64,000 nt of DNA from an uncultured Mediterraneibacter sp. (lineage in GTDB: Bacteria; Bacillota; Clostridia; Lachnospirales; Lachnospiraceae): the NCBI GenBank assembly GCA_944383695.1, contig CALWQP010000005.1:47291-111290 (forward strand), written 5' to 3'. A program made the translations under genes and the position numbers. Of the stretch, positions 22,045-31,091 are shown one piece after another (position 1 is the first letter of the stretch; every line of letters starts with the position of its first letter). The notes under the pieces are model-generated. The model saw nothing but the letters and a program-made list of their open reading frames with translations, was not told the origin of the DNA and did no database searches.

Positions 22045-23469
22045 ATGCGGAGAACGAAAATCATATGTACGCTCGGACCGTCTACTGACAAAGGTGATAT
22101 ACTGGAGACTCTGGTCAGAGAGGGCATGGATGTGGCAAGGTTTAATTTCTCACATGGGACACATCAGGAGCAGAAGGAGCGTCTTGATAAGTTAAAAGAA
22201 ATAAGAAAGCGCCAGGGAAAATACGTGGCGGCACTTTTGGATACGAAGGGACCGGAAATCCGGATCAAAACATTTGCAAAAGGCAGGATAGAGCTGGAAG
22301 AAGGGCAGATATTTACCTTGACTCCCGACGATGTCGAGGGAACTCAGGAGAAAGTTTCTGTCACTTACGAAAATCTTTGTAAAGATGTAAAACCAGGAGA
22401 CAGCGTTCTGATCGACGATGGGCTGATCGGGCTGGAAGTTGTCAGCATTGATGGGAAAGATGTAAACTGTATCGTAAAAAACGGCGGCACAGTATCTGAC
22501 AGGAAAGGCATCAACCTTCCGGGCAATGATGTCAGCATGCCTTTTATCAGCGAGAAGGACAGGGAAGACATCCTGTTTGGCATTCGCGAGGGCTTTGACT
22601 TTATTGCCGCGTCATTTACAAGGACTGCGGATGATGTGGAAGAGATCAGGAAGCTTCTGCGCGAAAACGGCGGGGAACAGATTAATATCATAGCTAAAAT
22701 AGAGAACCAGCAGGGTGTAAATAATATTGACAGTATCATAGAAGCGGCGGATGGGATCATGGTGGCGCGGGGAGATATGGGAGTCGAGATCCCGCTGGAG
22801 GAAGTGCCTGTCATTCAGAAGAAGGTTATTACAAAGGTATACAATGCGGGCAAGCAGGTGATCACTGCCACGCAGATGCTGGATTCCATGATGAAGAACC
22901 CCAGACCCACACGGGCAGAGACAACAGATGTGGCAAATGCGATCTATCAGGGGACAAGCGCCATCATGCTGTCCGGGGAGACTGCGGCAGGGAAATATCC
23001 TGTGGAAGCCCTGCGGACGATGGTCAAGATCGCGGTGCGCACGGAAAGTGATATCCCATATAGCCAGCTGTTCAGCGTGCGCCAGAAAGAAGAGCGGCCG
23101 GATATGACTACCGCGATCTCTCATGCCACATGTATGACGGCGATCGATCTGGACGCAAAAGCGATCATCACAGTCAGCAAGTCTGGTCATACGGCAAGGA
23201 TGATCTCAAAGTACAGACCGGGATGTCAGATCGTGGGATGTTCACCGGATGAATGCACATGCCGTCAGCTAAATATGTCCTGGGGTGTGTTCCCGGTCCA
23301 TATTAAAGAAGAATACAGCATGGAGATCCTGTTCCTGCACGCGACGGAAGCGGCAGAGCGTGCGGGATACGTCAGGGAGGGCGACGTGGTAGTTCTTACT
23401 GCCGGAGTTCCCCTGGGGCGTCCGGGAAATACGAACCTGCTTAAGACGACAGTGGTCGGCGAGTATTGA
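22045..23469 (+). CDS. pyk: Pyruvate kinase
   Basis: 474 residues, starting MRRTKIICTLGPSTDKGDIL behind GGAGGAAG; an upstream frame extension to 21976 has no site. It has the standard barrel, with the lid domain inserted, plus the C-terminal allosteric domain. Visible are the substrate/metal block IDDGLIGLE, the Lys of DFIAASFTR, the signature IIAKIENQQGVNNIDSII, the metal-binding Glu and Asp in ARGDMGVEIPLEEV, and TATQMLDSMM. It converts phosphoenolpyruvate and ADP to pyruvate and ATP. There is no extra C-terminal PEP-utiliser domain. It is a single-gene unit ended by a clear terminator. Confidence 0.97.
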   Translation: MRRTKIICTLGPSTDKGDILETLVREGMDVARFNFSHGTHQEQKERLDKLKEIRKRQGKYVAALLDTKGPEIRIKTFAKGRIELEEGQIFTLTPDDVEGTQEKVSVTYENLCKDVKPGDSVLIDDGLIGLEVVSIDGKDVNCIVKNGGTVSDRKGINLPGNDVSMPFISEKDREDILFGIREGFDFIAASFTRTADDVEEIRKLLRENGGEQINIIAKIENQQGVNNIDSIIEAADGIMVARGDMGVEIPLEEVPVIQKKVITKVYNAGKQVITATQMLDSMMKNPRPTRAETTDVANAIYQGTSAIMLSGETAAGKYPVEALRTMVKIAVRTESDIPYSQLFSVRQKEERPDMTTAISHATCMTAIDLDAKAIITVSKSGHTARMISKYRPGCQIVGCSPDECTCRQLNMSWGVFPVHIKEEYSMEILFLHATEAAERAGYVREGDVVVLTAGVPLGRPGNTNLLKTTVVGEY

Positions 23470-23498
23470 GAAAAGATATAAAGATATGCCAAAGCGAA

Positions 23499-23530
23499 GA
23501 AAGACTGCCGTTGATTCGGCAGTCTTCTTG
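23499..23530 (+). terminator. Intrinsic terminator of pyk
   Basis: AAGACTGCCG and CGGCAGTCTT pair over ten bp with loop TTGATT, followed by CTTGATTG. It also lies 28 bp beyond the convergent Rpn-family gene and can serve both. Confidence 0.8.
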
Positions 23531-23557
23531 ATTGTCAGGGCAAGGCCCTGTTTTCAT

Positions 23558-24445
23558 TTATACCGGATTTTCTCCAGTATTTTGTATCATGTCGGCAAGC
23601 CTTTGGATCGTGTCCGGATCTTCCCCTATCATGTCTGCGATCTCATAGGCAGACATGCCCCGGGTCAGCATCCTCCCGGTAATTTCTTTTAATTTAGATT
23701 CAGATCCCTGTTTTAATCCTTGCTGCAATCCCATTTCCTGCGCGCTGTCCATAAGGCAGTTATAGTCCCGCATTGCTTTTTCTCGCGCTTCATACTCAAG
23801 CCGTTTGCGCTCGTCTGCGCTCAGCTTTTCCAGTTCACCAAATGCCTCTTGAATATATTTATCTGTCTCTGCCATTTTTTTAAACTCCTCCCTGGTCTTC
23901 CCACTGAAAAACCGCATCCAGCGGATGATACCTTCCTCATTTAAAGCTTTTTCGGGAAGCTTTTTAAGCTCCAGTATGTGAAGCTCCATCAGGTCCGTGT
24001 AGGGGATTCCCGTTTTTGTATAGCAGAAAGAAATTTTATGGTAACATTTTTTATCCTCTGTAAAGTGGATAAAATTCAGGATGCTCACATGGATACATTT
24101 CTTGAGTTTGTTGTAAGAATCGCCCTTTTTCAGCTGCCCGGTGTACATCCTGCCCAGATAGAACAATACCCGGTTTGTCCAGTAAGCAAAGTATATGACC
24201 TGCATTTCCAGATCGATCTGCGTGCCGTCTTCCAGAAGGACTGCTGCGTCCAGCACGCCCATTTTGTCGTCTTCATACTCGGGGAGAAGCCCTGTGGGTA
24301 TGAGAGTCGTTTCCCTGATGTCATCCGGCTCTCTGCCCAGCAGCGCTGCAATAAATCCCTTTCGTACGTTTTCGTTCTGCATCAATTCTTTAAAACAGAA
24401 ATCTACTGTGGGAAGCATTATGAAATTGTCGTTTGTCTGTGCCAT
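23558..24445 (-). CDS. Rpn-family recombination-promoting nuclease / PD-(D/E)xK putative transposase
   Basis: 295 residues. The N-terminal block DFCFKELMQNENVRKGFIAA and LLGREPDDI is typical of this family, and the nuclease core LDAAVLLEDGTQIDLEMQV provides the Asp and the E-x-Q of a PD-(D/E)xK active site. The C-terminal third is charged and helical with a QGLKQGSESKLKEI stretch and ends in a helix-turn-helix-like MSAYEIADMIGEDPDTIQRL. Such proteins are abundant and often multicopy in Lachnospiraceae. The E. coli relatives RpnA-E are nucleases that promote RecA-independent gene transfer. The start has an AGGAGAAT site. It is a single gene, convergent with pyk. Confidence 0.85.
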   Translation of the reverse strand: MAQTNDNFIMLPTVDFCFKELMQNENVRKGFIAALLGREPDDIRETTLIPTGLLPEYEDDKMGVLDAAVLLEDGTQIDLEMQVIYFAYWTNRVLFYLGRMYTGQLKKGDSYNKLKKCIHVSILNFIHFTEDKKCYHKISFCYTKTGIPYTDLMELHILELKKLPEKALNEEGIIRWMRFFSGKTREEFKKMAETDKYIQEAFGELEKLSADERKRLEYEAREKAMRDYNCLMDSAQEMGLQQGLKQGSESKLKEITGRMLTRGMSAYEIADMIGEDPDTIQRLADMIQNTGENPV

Positions 24446-24885
24446 GGATCATTCTCCTTTCCTCTTTTGAAACTGTGTTCATACAGGAAAGGCTGTATCT
24501 GAATCTATTGTACCATATCTTTAAGAGGTGTAAAGACAGAACAGAGTTTCCTGCATAAGATAAATATTGTGTTTCTGGTGTTTCATCGTCGGGGTATTGT
24601 CCCGGAATGCGGGCTCCCAAAATGAAATGGTTGACAGATTCATTAAACGGTCCAGAAAGACCGCCTGTTTGGGTATGAAAGAAGGATAACACGATCGTGT
24701 GCAGATGACAATAAAATGACAGGAATCATTGCATTAATATATGCGGTGCGGATATCCGGTGATATCACGGACGCCTTCTGCCTGTACAGAAGGCCAGCTC
24801 AATTGCGGCAGAATGCATGTCTGCCGGAGAGTACCGGCTGATGACAGGACCGGGGCTGCTTGAGAAGGCCTGAGGAGAATGTGGA
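24446..24885. other. Intergenic region without supported genes
   Basis: No frame here has a plausible start and ribosome binding site. An eight-bp hairpin (GCCTTCTG/CAGAAGGC, 24773-24794) about 90 bp beyond the yaaA stop is the only structured feature and could end the yaaA transcript. The region next to 24446 should hold the promoter of the Rpn-family gene. Confidence 0.5.
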
Positions 24886-25695
24886 TCAAGATTTTTCCGA
24901 TCTGACAAATACAAATTCTTCCGCAGTGGACAGTTTTTCCTGGAATTCATATCCCAGCTCCCGAAATTCCCGGATTTCTTCCGAGTGTTCTATCCTATTT
25001 TCTGCCATCCAGCGAACCATCTCGCCGCGGGCGATCTTTGCCTGAGTCCCTTTCATTTTGACTTCTCCGTTTCTGACTTCTCCGAAAATACAGGTGATGC
25101 AGAAGAGACGGCGTAGGGCGGCCGGAGGCTGGGCGGATGAGGACTGTTCGGCGGGAGCGTCTTTTGACAGCCAGGGCAGGACTGCCCTGCTGTATTCGCC
25201 GGAGGCGAGGTTGATAAGTTCTGTCGTGCCCTCCCGGAGAAGTTCGCGGTACAGGCTGTCGCCCCAGTACTCATACAGATCTGAGCCCTTATCTGTTTTC
25301 AGCTTTGCCTGCATTTCCAGCCGGTAGGGGATCACCCGGTCCATAGGGGAGAGGATGCCGTAGAAACCGGAGAGAATGCGTACATGGGAGATAGCGTAAT
25401 CCCGCTGAGAGTCCGTGAAGACTACGGGAGCGATGTGCTGATACTGGAGACCCTCATAAGAGAGCAGCGCAGGGGTAAGCGCCTGGTCGGGGGAATATGT
25501 ATGGATCCGTTTGTAATTCTGTTCAGCGAGCCGATCGCTGCATTTCCACAGATTTTTCAGCCCGGAAGGATCCATATCTTTCAGCAGGGCATGCAGTTCC
25601 AGCGCCCGGTCAAGGAAGACCGGGTCAGTCAGTTCACGAGGGTAATCATCGGTTATAGTCATCTTTTTTGCAGGAGAAATTATGATCTTCAGCAT
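24886..25695 (-). CDS. yaaA: YaaA peroxide-stress protein
   Basis: 269 residues of the YaaA/UPF0246 family. Family features in order: start MLKIIISPAKKM, then the central LSYEGLQYQHI, RILSGFYGILSPMDRVIPYRLEM, YWGDSLYREL, INLASGEYSRAV and late FGEVRNGEVKMKGTQAKIARG. In E. coli YaaA lowers intracellular free iron and limits DNA damage under hydrogen peroxide. A 13-residue Ala/Ser/Gln-rich insertion (about residues 178-190) lies before the conserved FGEVRNG block and is not typical of the family. The gene is alone on its strand, divergent from maf. Confidence 0.95.
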   Translation of the reverse strand: MLKIIISPAKKMTITDDYPRELTDPVFLDRALELHALLKDMDPSGLKNLWKCSDRLAEQNYKRIHTYSPDQALTPALLSYEGLQYQHIAPVVFTDSQRDYAISHVRILSGFYGILSPMDRVIPYRLEMQAKLKTDKGSDLYEYWGDSLYRELLREGTTELINLASGEYSRAVLPWLSKDAPAEQSSSAQPPAALRRLFCITCIFGEVRNGEVKMKGTQAKIARGEMVRWMAENRIEHSEEIREFRELGYEFQEKLSTAEEFVFVRSEKS

Positions 25696-25872
25696 GGCAG
25701 TTCCTTTCCGTATGTTGTGTTATGAACCGAGTATAACACAGAAGAGGGGAAAAGGACAGTATGCGTCTCTTGTTGCGAAAAAGGGATTATGGTATAGTTA
25801 TGAAACAGATTTCACAGCGCGGTCCTGCATGTTTCTGCTGTTTGGCGCTGAACAAAAAGGAGTAGATGGGAT

Positions 25873-26523
25873 ATGAAAAAGAAAATCGTTCTGGGGTCTG
25901 CCTCCCCGCGCAGAAGGGAACTTTTAAGTCAGATTGGTGTTGAGTTTACCGTCAGGATCAGCGAGAAAGAAGAAGTGTATCACAGCACTGTACCGGAAGA
26001 GATCGTGAAAGAGCTGGCGCTTATGAAAGCGGAAAATGTGGCGGAAGACCTTGTGGCGGAATTGAGAGGCGCAGAGGACGGCAGCCTGGCGGCACAACCG
26101 GAAATTCCAGGAGAAGCAGGCCTTAAAAATATGGTGATAATCGGAGCGGATACCATCGTTGTGCTGGATCAGACAATATTGGGAAAACCCAGGGATGAGG
26201 AAGACGCATTCCGTATGCTGCAGGCTCTTCAGGGAAGGTCGCACGAGGTGTATACCGGCGTGGCAGTGCTTGACCATGACAGCGATGGCAGGAGGCATAC
26301 AAAGAATCATGTAGTAAAGACAGAGGTGTATGTCCACGAGATGACGGAAGAGGAGATCCGCAGTTACATTGCCGCCGGAGAGCCAATGGATAAAGCAGGA
26401 GCCTATGGGATCCAGGGTTCTTTTGCAAAATACATCGACCGGATTGATGGAGATTATTATAACGTGGTCGGTCTTCCGGTCTCCTTTGTGTACCAGGTAC
26501 TTAAAGAAGAGAAAGCGCTCTAA
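25873..26523 (+). CDS. maf: Maf-family nucleoside triphosphate pyrophosphatase
   Basis: 216 residues. The Maf signature SASPRRRELLSQIG lies at 8-21, the catalytic GADTIVVLD with general-base Asp at about residue 95, then ILGKPRDEEDA, and the closing YGIQGSFAKYIDRIDGDYYN VVGLP block. It hydrolyses non-canonical or modified NTPs such as dTTP/UTP to monophosphates and affects septation when overproduced in Bacillus. A roughly 20-residue Glu/Ala-rich insertion (about 63-84) precedes the GADT motif and makes it longer than the usual 190 residues. A weak GGAGTAGATGGGAT sequence precedes the start. Confidence 0.93.
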   Translation: MKKKIVLGSASPRRRELLSQIGVEFTVRISEKEEVYHSTVPEEIVKELALMKAENVAEDLVAELRGAEDGSLAAQPEIPGEAGLKNMVIIGADTIVVLDQTILGKPRDEEDAFRMLQALQGRSHEVYTGVAVLDHDSDGRRHTKNHVVKTEVYVHEMTEEEIRSYIAAGEPMDKAGAYGIQGSFAKYIDRIDGDYYNVVGLPVSFVYQVLKEEKAL

Positions 26524-26548
26524 ATCCGGCAGAGAATAATGCTCTGAT

Positions 26549-27115
26549 CTACACTGCTTCCCACAGAGAATGTCCATGTTCCCGGAGCCATCTGCGGGCG
26601 CTGCGGTAATCAGGCAGTACGGATTCCACGATCGCGTAGAAGGCCTTTGAGTGGTTCATCTCCCGGCGGTGGGCGAGCTCGTGGACTACAACATAGTCCA
26701 GTACTTCTTCCGGGGCGAGGATCAGCCGCCAGTTAAAGTTCAGATTCCCCTTGCTGCTGCAGCTTCCCCAGCGGGTCCTCTGCTCCCTGATAGAGATCCG
26801 TCCGTAGGAAACATCCATGATGCGCGCGTAATAAGCCGCCTTTTTCATAAAAATGTCTCTTGCGACAGCCATATATCTGGCGCGGTCTTTCCCGGAGAGA
26901 GGCGGGCGTTTGGTGGAAGAGTGCAGTTCCCTCTGCTTTTCAAATCGGGACAAATGCTTCAGCACCCAGTCTTCTTTTTGGCAGATGAAGCTGTCGATAA
27001 AGCCGCGGGGGCAGTGCTTCGGGGCGCGTACGATGACCCTGCCGTCCGGGCTGACCTGGATGGCGGTGGTCCTGCGGCTGCTGTATATGATTTCATAATC
27101 AAAAGGATGTTTCAT
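26549..27115 (-). CDS. YgjP-type (DUF45) zinc metallopeptidase
   Basis: 188 residues. The family core is complete: YGRISIREQRTRWGSCSSKG, LNFNWRLILAPEEVLDYVVV, the zinc site HELAHRREMNHS (HExxH with a third His) and a late WLREHGH. YgjP/DUF45 proteins are single-domain metallopeptidases related to WLM and SprT proteases; the physiological substrate is not known. The gene is convergent with maf and lies upstream of, and divergent from, the second two-component system. The start has only a weak upstream site. Confidence 0.9.
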   Translation of the reverse strand: MKHPFDYEIIYSSRRTTAIQVSPDGRVIVRAPKHCPRGFIDSFICQKEDWVLKHLSRFEKQRELHSSTKRPPLSGKDRARYMAVARDIFMKKAAYYARIMDVSYGRISIREQRTRWGSCSSKGNLNFNWRLILAPEEVLDYVVVHELAHRREMNHSKAFYAIVESVLPDYRSARRWLREHGHSLWEAV

Positions 27116-27296
27116 GAAAATTACCTCATTATTTCTTGGCGTATATCAGACATAGGATAGCACATATCCTGAAAAAGAACAAGCGTTCGCAGAGCTGCTT
27201 CCTATACCTATTCTTTATTAAGAAATTTATAAGATTTTCACTCCTTCCTTTTAAAAAATCTCCCATATCATGTATACTGTAAGGGAGGTGATGACA

Positions 27297-27992
27297 ATGT
27301 ACAATATACTTGTATGTGATGATGACAAAGAAATCGCGGAAGCGATCGAGATATATCTGTCCCAGGAAGGATACCATATCCTGAAAGCATATGATGGGAT
27401 AGAGGCTCTTGATATCCTGGAGAAAGAGGAAGTAAACCTCCTGATACTGGACGTGATGATGCCGCGTATGGATGGGATCCGCGCCACTTTGAAGATACGG
27501 GAAAAGAACAGTATTCCCATCATCATCCTCTCGGCGAAGTCTGAGGATGCGGACAAGATACTGGGACTGAATGTGGGCGCGGACGACTATGTGACGAAGC
27601 CCTTCAATCCACTGGAGCTGGTCGCAAGGGTAAAATCCCAGCTGCGCAGGTACAATCAGCTGGGAGGTTCGGTAAAAGAAGGCCAGGACAAGATTTATGA
27701 GGCGGGAGGCCTCAGGATCAATGATGACCTGAAAGAGGTGACCGTGGACGGCGAGCCGGTGAAGATGACGCCCATCGAGTACAACATCCTTCTGCTGCTC
27801 ATGAAAAATCAGGGAAGAGTGTTCTCTATCAGCCAGATTTATGAATCCATCTGGAATGAAGAGGCGATCGGGGCGGACAATACGGTGGCAGTGCACATCC
27901 GGCATATCCGGGAGAAGATCGAGATCAATCCAAAAGAACCGCGCTACCTGAAAGTTGTGTGGGGAGTAGGCTATAAAATCGAAAAGATGTAG
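27297..27992 (+). CDS. OmpR/VanR-type response regulator (second system)
   Basis: 231 residues. Receiver domain with acidic residues at 8-10 (CDDD), phospho-acceptor Asp52 in LILDVMMPRMDG, Ser in ILSAKS and Lys in VTKPFNP; winged-helix domain with MTPIEYNILLLLMKNQGRVF, HIRHIREKIE and VWGVGYKIE. ATG 27297 is preceded by GGGAGGTGAT. It shares layout, linker (QLRRYNQLGG versus HLRRYRAWGG) and ending with the regulator at 16447, so the two systems are paralogous. The kinase gene follows after 11 bp. Confidence 0.93.
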   Translation: MYNILVCDDDKEIAEAIEIYLSQEGYHILKAYDGIEALDILEKEEVNLLILDVMMPRMDGIRATLKIREKNSIPIIILSAKSEDADKILGLNVGADDYVTKPFNPLELVARVKSQLRRYNQLGGSVKEGQDKIYEAGGLRINDDLKEVTVDGEPVKMTPIEYNILLLLMKNQGRVFSISQIYESIWNEEAIGADNTVAVHIRHIREKIEINPKEPRYLKVVWGVGYKIEKM

Positions 27993-28003
27993 AAGGGAGC
28001 CTT

Positions 28004-30628
28004 ATGAATAAGTGGTATAGAAAGGCTGTTGTCAGAGCGGCTGTTTTGATCGTGGGAGTCCTGAGCGGCGCGGCGGTCCTTACATCCCTTGTTGTGGGGA
28101 CGACTTTGGCGGGCACGGTCAATCCTGCGGAGATCATGACCATAGTGAACCAGCCCTATGAAGAGTCCGGAGATTTTCAGACGGCGGTGGGCAATGCGAT
28201 GAGCGAGGTCTTCCGGAAGTTCCGCCTGGAAGACTTTTTTGAAATGGATGGGGCATACAATCCGGATAAAGTGGTCGATGTCATGGAATATTACCAGAAC
28301 GGCAGGGCAGGCGGAGATAAACCTTCAGGGATCGCATATACTCTCGGTGATCTCTTGGAATGGAGCGAGGATTTTTCCAGCGGCAGCGATGATAATTACA
28401 GCAGTAACGAGGTGATCGTCTGCCAGAAGCCGGAAGGGGATTACTATTATTATTATCTGGATGATTTCCTCGCGCGCTTCCGGAGCGGGGAACTCGTCAT
28501 GGAATTTCATGACGGATATATGAGCCAGGAGCAGTATCTGCAGGAACTGGAAAACGGCACATACACGTCCTCGGGCGCTGCGGGCGGGATGAGTATCCGC
28601 GGGCAGGACGGAAGCACGCTGTATATAGACTGCTGGAATTACGGTCAGAGTCCGATTGAAGAATATGCGCCTCATGGGGCGGAGAATCTCCTTCAGATCA
28701 TCAACAGTTCCGCTGTGCTCAACGGCCAGCTGTCAACTGTCTATGAAGCCCTTGAAATGACACTGGGCACGATGTATGGCGATTACGAGAGATATCAGAC
28801 TGGATGGGATCATCTGGAAGAGGGCAACACGAATCTTGCCTATCTGTACATTAATATGGACACCAAAAAGGTGGAGTCCAACAGAAGCGAATACAAGAGC
28901 TATGAGGAAGCAGAGCAGAGTCTTGAGAAAATGAAATCCGGGGACAGCGTAAAATATATGTTCGTATATCCCCAGCTGAAGGATTTTGAGACCAATATGA
29001 ATGTATCTGCGTCCGGAGAATGGGAAGTGGTGAAAAGCCAGAAGACGGGCAGGGAGTCCAGCATTATTTTTGCGGCTGCGGTAGATACATCATATCCGAT
29101 CCAGGATCAGTTCTATGAAGGAAAGATGAACTATGACCAGAATATTCCTCTCCTCAGATATTCGATCATATCTCTTATTGCCGGGACGATACTGTTCCTT
29201 GTCTCTGCTGTATGGCTTGCCCTTGCTGCCGGAAAGAGACCGGAAGACGAAGAACTGCATCTGGCGGCGTTTGACCGCTGGAAGACAGAGATCGGGGCTG
29301 CGGCCGTGATACTGCTGTGGACTGCTGTGACATGGATCGTGATCGGCGGGGGATATGTGGCCGGGAGCTGGAATGAGCTGAACAATGCCGTCTCTTATTA
29401 CGCGGAGCAGTTCGGCGGGGTGACGCAGTTTTATTCCGCGCTGTTTACGAGCGCTCTTGGGCTGTCTGACGTAACAGCGCTGTTTATGTATGGCGTGTTT
29501 ACCTTCCTTTGTTTCTTCTGGGGTTATACCAGCCTTGTCAGGAGGATCAAAGCAAAAAGTCTGTGGAAGGGAAGTCTTCTTTATGCGGTGATTTCTTTTG
29601 GCAGGCGGGTGATAGAAGCGGGGTCTGTGACAGTGCGCGCGGGAGTCCTGTTTTTTGCCTTTCTCTTCCTCCAGTGGATCGCCATCCTGGCGCATTCCGG
29701 CACAACAGCGCTGCTGGCGCTGGCAGCGGACATAGCAGCGGCTTGGCTTGTCTTGAGCAGCGCGATGGCAAAGTGCCGGATCAAGAAAGGCATTGAGGAG
29801 ATCGCATCAGGCAATCTCGAGCACCGCATTGAGCTTAAAGGCCTGCGCGGCGCGGACCGGGAGCTGGCAGAAAAGGTCAATGATATCGGCAGCGGCCTGA
29901 ACCGGGCGGTGGATGAGGCGATGAGGAATGAACGGCTGAAAACAGACCTGATCACAAATGTATCCCACGATATCAAGACGCCCCTTACTTCCATCATAAA
30001 TTATGTGGATATCCTGAAGCGGTCTAACATCGCGGATGAAAAGATACAGGGATATCTGGATATTCTTGAGGCGAAAGCGCAGCGTCTGAAGACCCTGACG
30101 GAGGACGTGGTTGAGGCGTCCAAGGTGAGCAGCGGGAATATCACCCTGGAATGTATGGATGTGGATTTAAGAGAACTGATCCAGCAGACCGAGGGCGAAC
30201 TGGCGGAGAAGTTTGCGGCGCGCAGGCTGACGGTGGTGCTGAACATGCCCGAAGAACCGGCAGTCATCCATGTGGATGGGCGACGCATGTGGCGCGTACT
30301 GGAAAATGTTTTTGGCAATGCGGCGAAATACGCGATGCCCGGCACACGGGTGTACGCGGACCTTACATTGTCAGAAGATCAGGTCCTGTTTTCTCTGAAA
30401 AATGTATCAGAACAGCAGCTTAATTTCTCCGCTGACGAACTGACGGAGCGGTTTATCCGGGGAGATCTGTCGAGGAGCACAGAGGGGAGCGGGCTGGGGC
30501 TGTCCATTGCGAAGAGCCTAACCACCATGCAGGGCGGAGCGTTGGAGCTGTATCTGGACGGAGACCTGTTCCGGGTGAATATCCGATTTCCCAGGAGGCC
30601 GGGGCACAAACCAGAGCAAAAAGAATAA
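28004..30628 (+). CDS. Large sensor histidine kinase with extracytoplasmic domain (874 aa)
   Basis: The N-terminal membrane helix (about 10-36) is followed by an outside domain of about 345 residues rich in Tyr, Asp, Ser and Gly. Six further membrane helices lie between 385 and 590, then a HAMP-like linker (GIEEIASGNLEHRIELKGL), HisKA with His655 (NVSHDIKTPLTSI) and a HATPase domain (ENVFGNAAKYAMPG, STEGSGLGLSIAKSL). The kinase core resembles the one at 17153, but here a large ligand-binding domain and extra membrane segments are added. This architecture suggests sensing of an extracellular or envelope signal. It is paired with the regulator 11 bp upstream. Confidence 0.92.
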   Translation: MNKWYRKAVVRAAVLIVGVLSGAAVLTSLVVGTTLAGTVNPAEIMTIVNQPYEESGDFQTAVGNAMSEVFRKFRLEDFFEMDGAYNPDKVVDVMEYYQNGRAGGDKPSGIAYTLGDLLEWSEDFSSGSDDNYSSNEVIVCQKPEGDYYYYYLDDFLARFRSGELVMEFHDGYMSQEQYLQELENGTYTSSGAAGGMSIRGQDGSTLYIDCWNYGQSPIEEYAPHGAENLLQIINSSAVLNGQLSTVYEALEMTLGTMYGDYERYQTGWDHLEEGNTNLAYLYINMDTKKVESNRSEYKSYEEAEQSLEKMKSGDSVKYMFVYPQLKDFETNMNVSASGEWEVVKSQKTGRESSIIFAAAVDTSYPIQDQFYEGKMNYDQNIPLLRYSIISLIAGTILFLVSAVWLALAAGKRPEDEELHLAAFDRWKTEIGAAAVILLWTAVTWIVIGGGYVAGSWNELNNAVSYYAEQFGGVTQFYSALFTSALGLSDVTALFMYGVFTFLCFFWGYTSLVRRIKAKSLWKGSLLYAVISFGRRVIEAGSVTVRAGVLFFAFLFLQWIAILAHSGTTALLALAADIAAAWLVLSSAMAKCRIKKGIEEIASGNLEHRIELKGLRGADRELAEKVNDIGSGLNRAVDEAMRNERLKTDLITNVSHDIKTPLTSIINYVDILKRSNIADEKIQGYLDILEAKAQRLKTLTEDVVEASKVSSGNITLECMDVDLRELIQQTEGELAEKFAARRLTVVLNMPEEPAVIHVDGRRMWRVLENVFGNAAKYAMPGTRVYADLTLSEDQVLFSLKNVSEQQLNFSADELTERFIRGDLSRSTEGSGLGLSIAKSLTTMQGGALELYLDGDLFRVNIRFPRRPGHKPEQKE

Positions 30629-31091
30629 AATTCTTGTAATATCCTGGATTCTGTGTTACCATACCTCTTGTATGGAAAGCAGATATTTGGAACGTTCTCC
30701 ATGCAAATATTTTACGCAGCATATGGCTGCATTATTGATTGAGTTAGAAGCTCAAATTTTATAAGTTGGTTACTTTATAACCCCGGTGTGCATGTACGCA
30801 TACACAACTTGTGAAACGGTCAATAAGAGTAGTAAAAGTAAAAATATTTGCTATATAGACTCTACGTCCAATATCTGTTATATCTGAAAAGATAAGACCT
30901 GCAGGCGGGTCAGAATGATAATACAGTATGAACATATGACGACAGTACACAGGCTGGGTGCGGAATGCACTTGAGCCTGTGTTTTTTGGTTTTTGGAAAA
31001 GCTCTCCGGGCCGCTCCGGGAAACAAAAAGCGTTTGGTCAGGAGCACACTGAACCGGACGCGAGATATGATCGGGAAGAGGTAGAAATATC
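30629..31091. other. Long leader region upstream of the polyamine operon
   Basis: 463 bp without a supportable gene. It holds the strong terminator hairpin at 30948-30990 and, further left, AT-rich sequence that could carry the operon promoter. A short CCATA/TATGG hairpin near 30659-30675 may end the kinase transcript. See the separate terminator entry for the possible attenuator. Confidence 0.5.
30948..30992 (+). terminator. Terminator or attenuator in the speA leader
   Basis: CACAGGCT and AGCCTGTG pair over eight bp across an 18-base loop, followed directly by TTTTTTGGTTTTTGG. It lies 100 bp before speA and 320 bp after the preceding gene, so it is more likely an attenuator of the polyamine operon than the terminator of the kinase gene. 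No known polyamine-sensing RNA motif is recognised. Confidence 0.6.
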
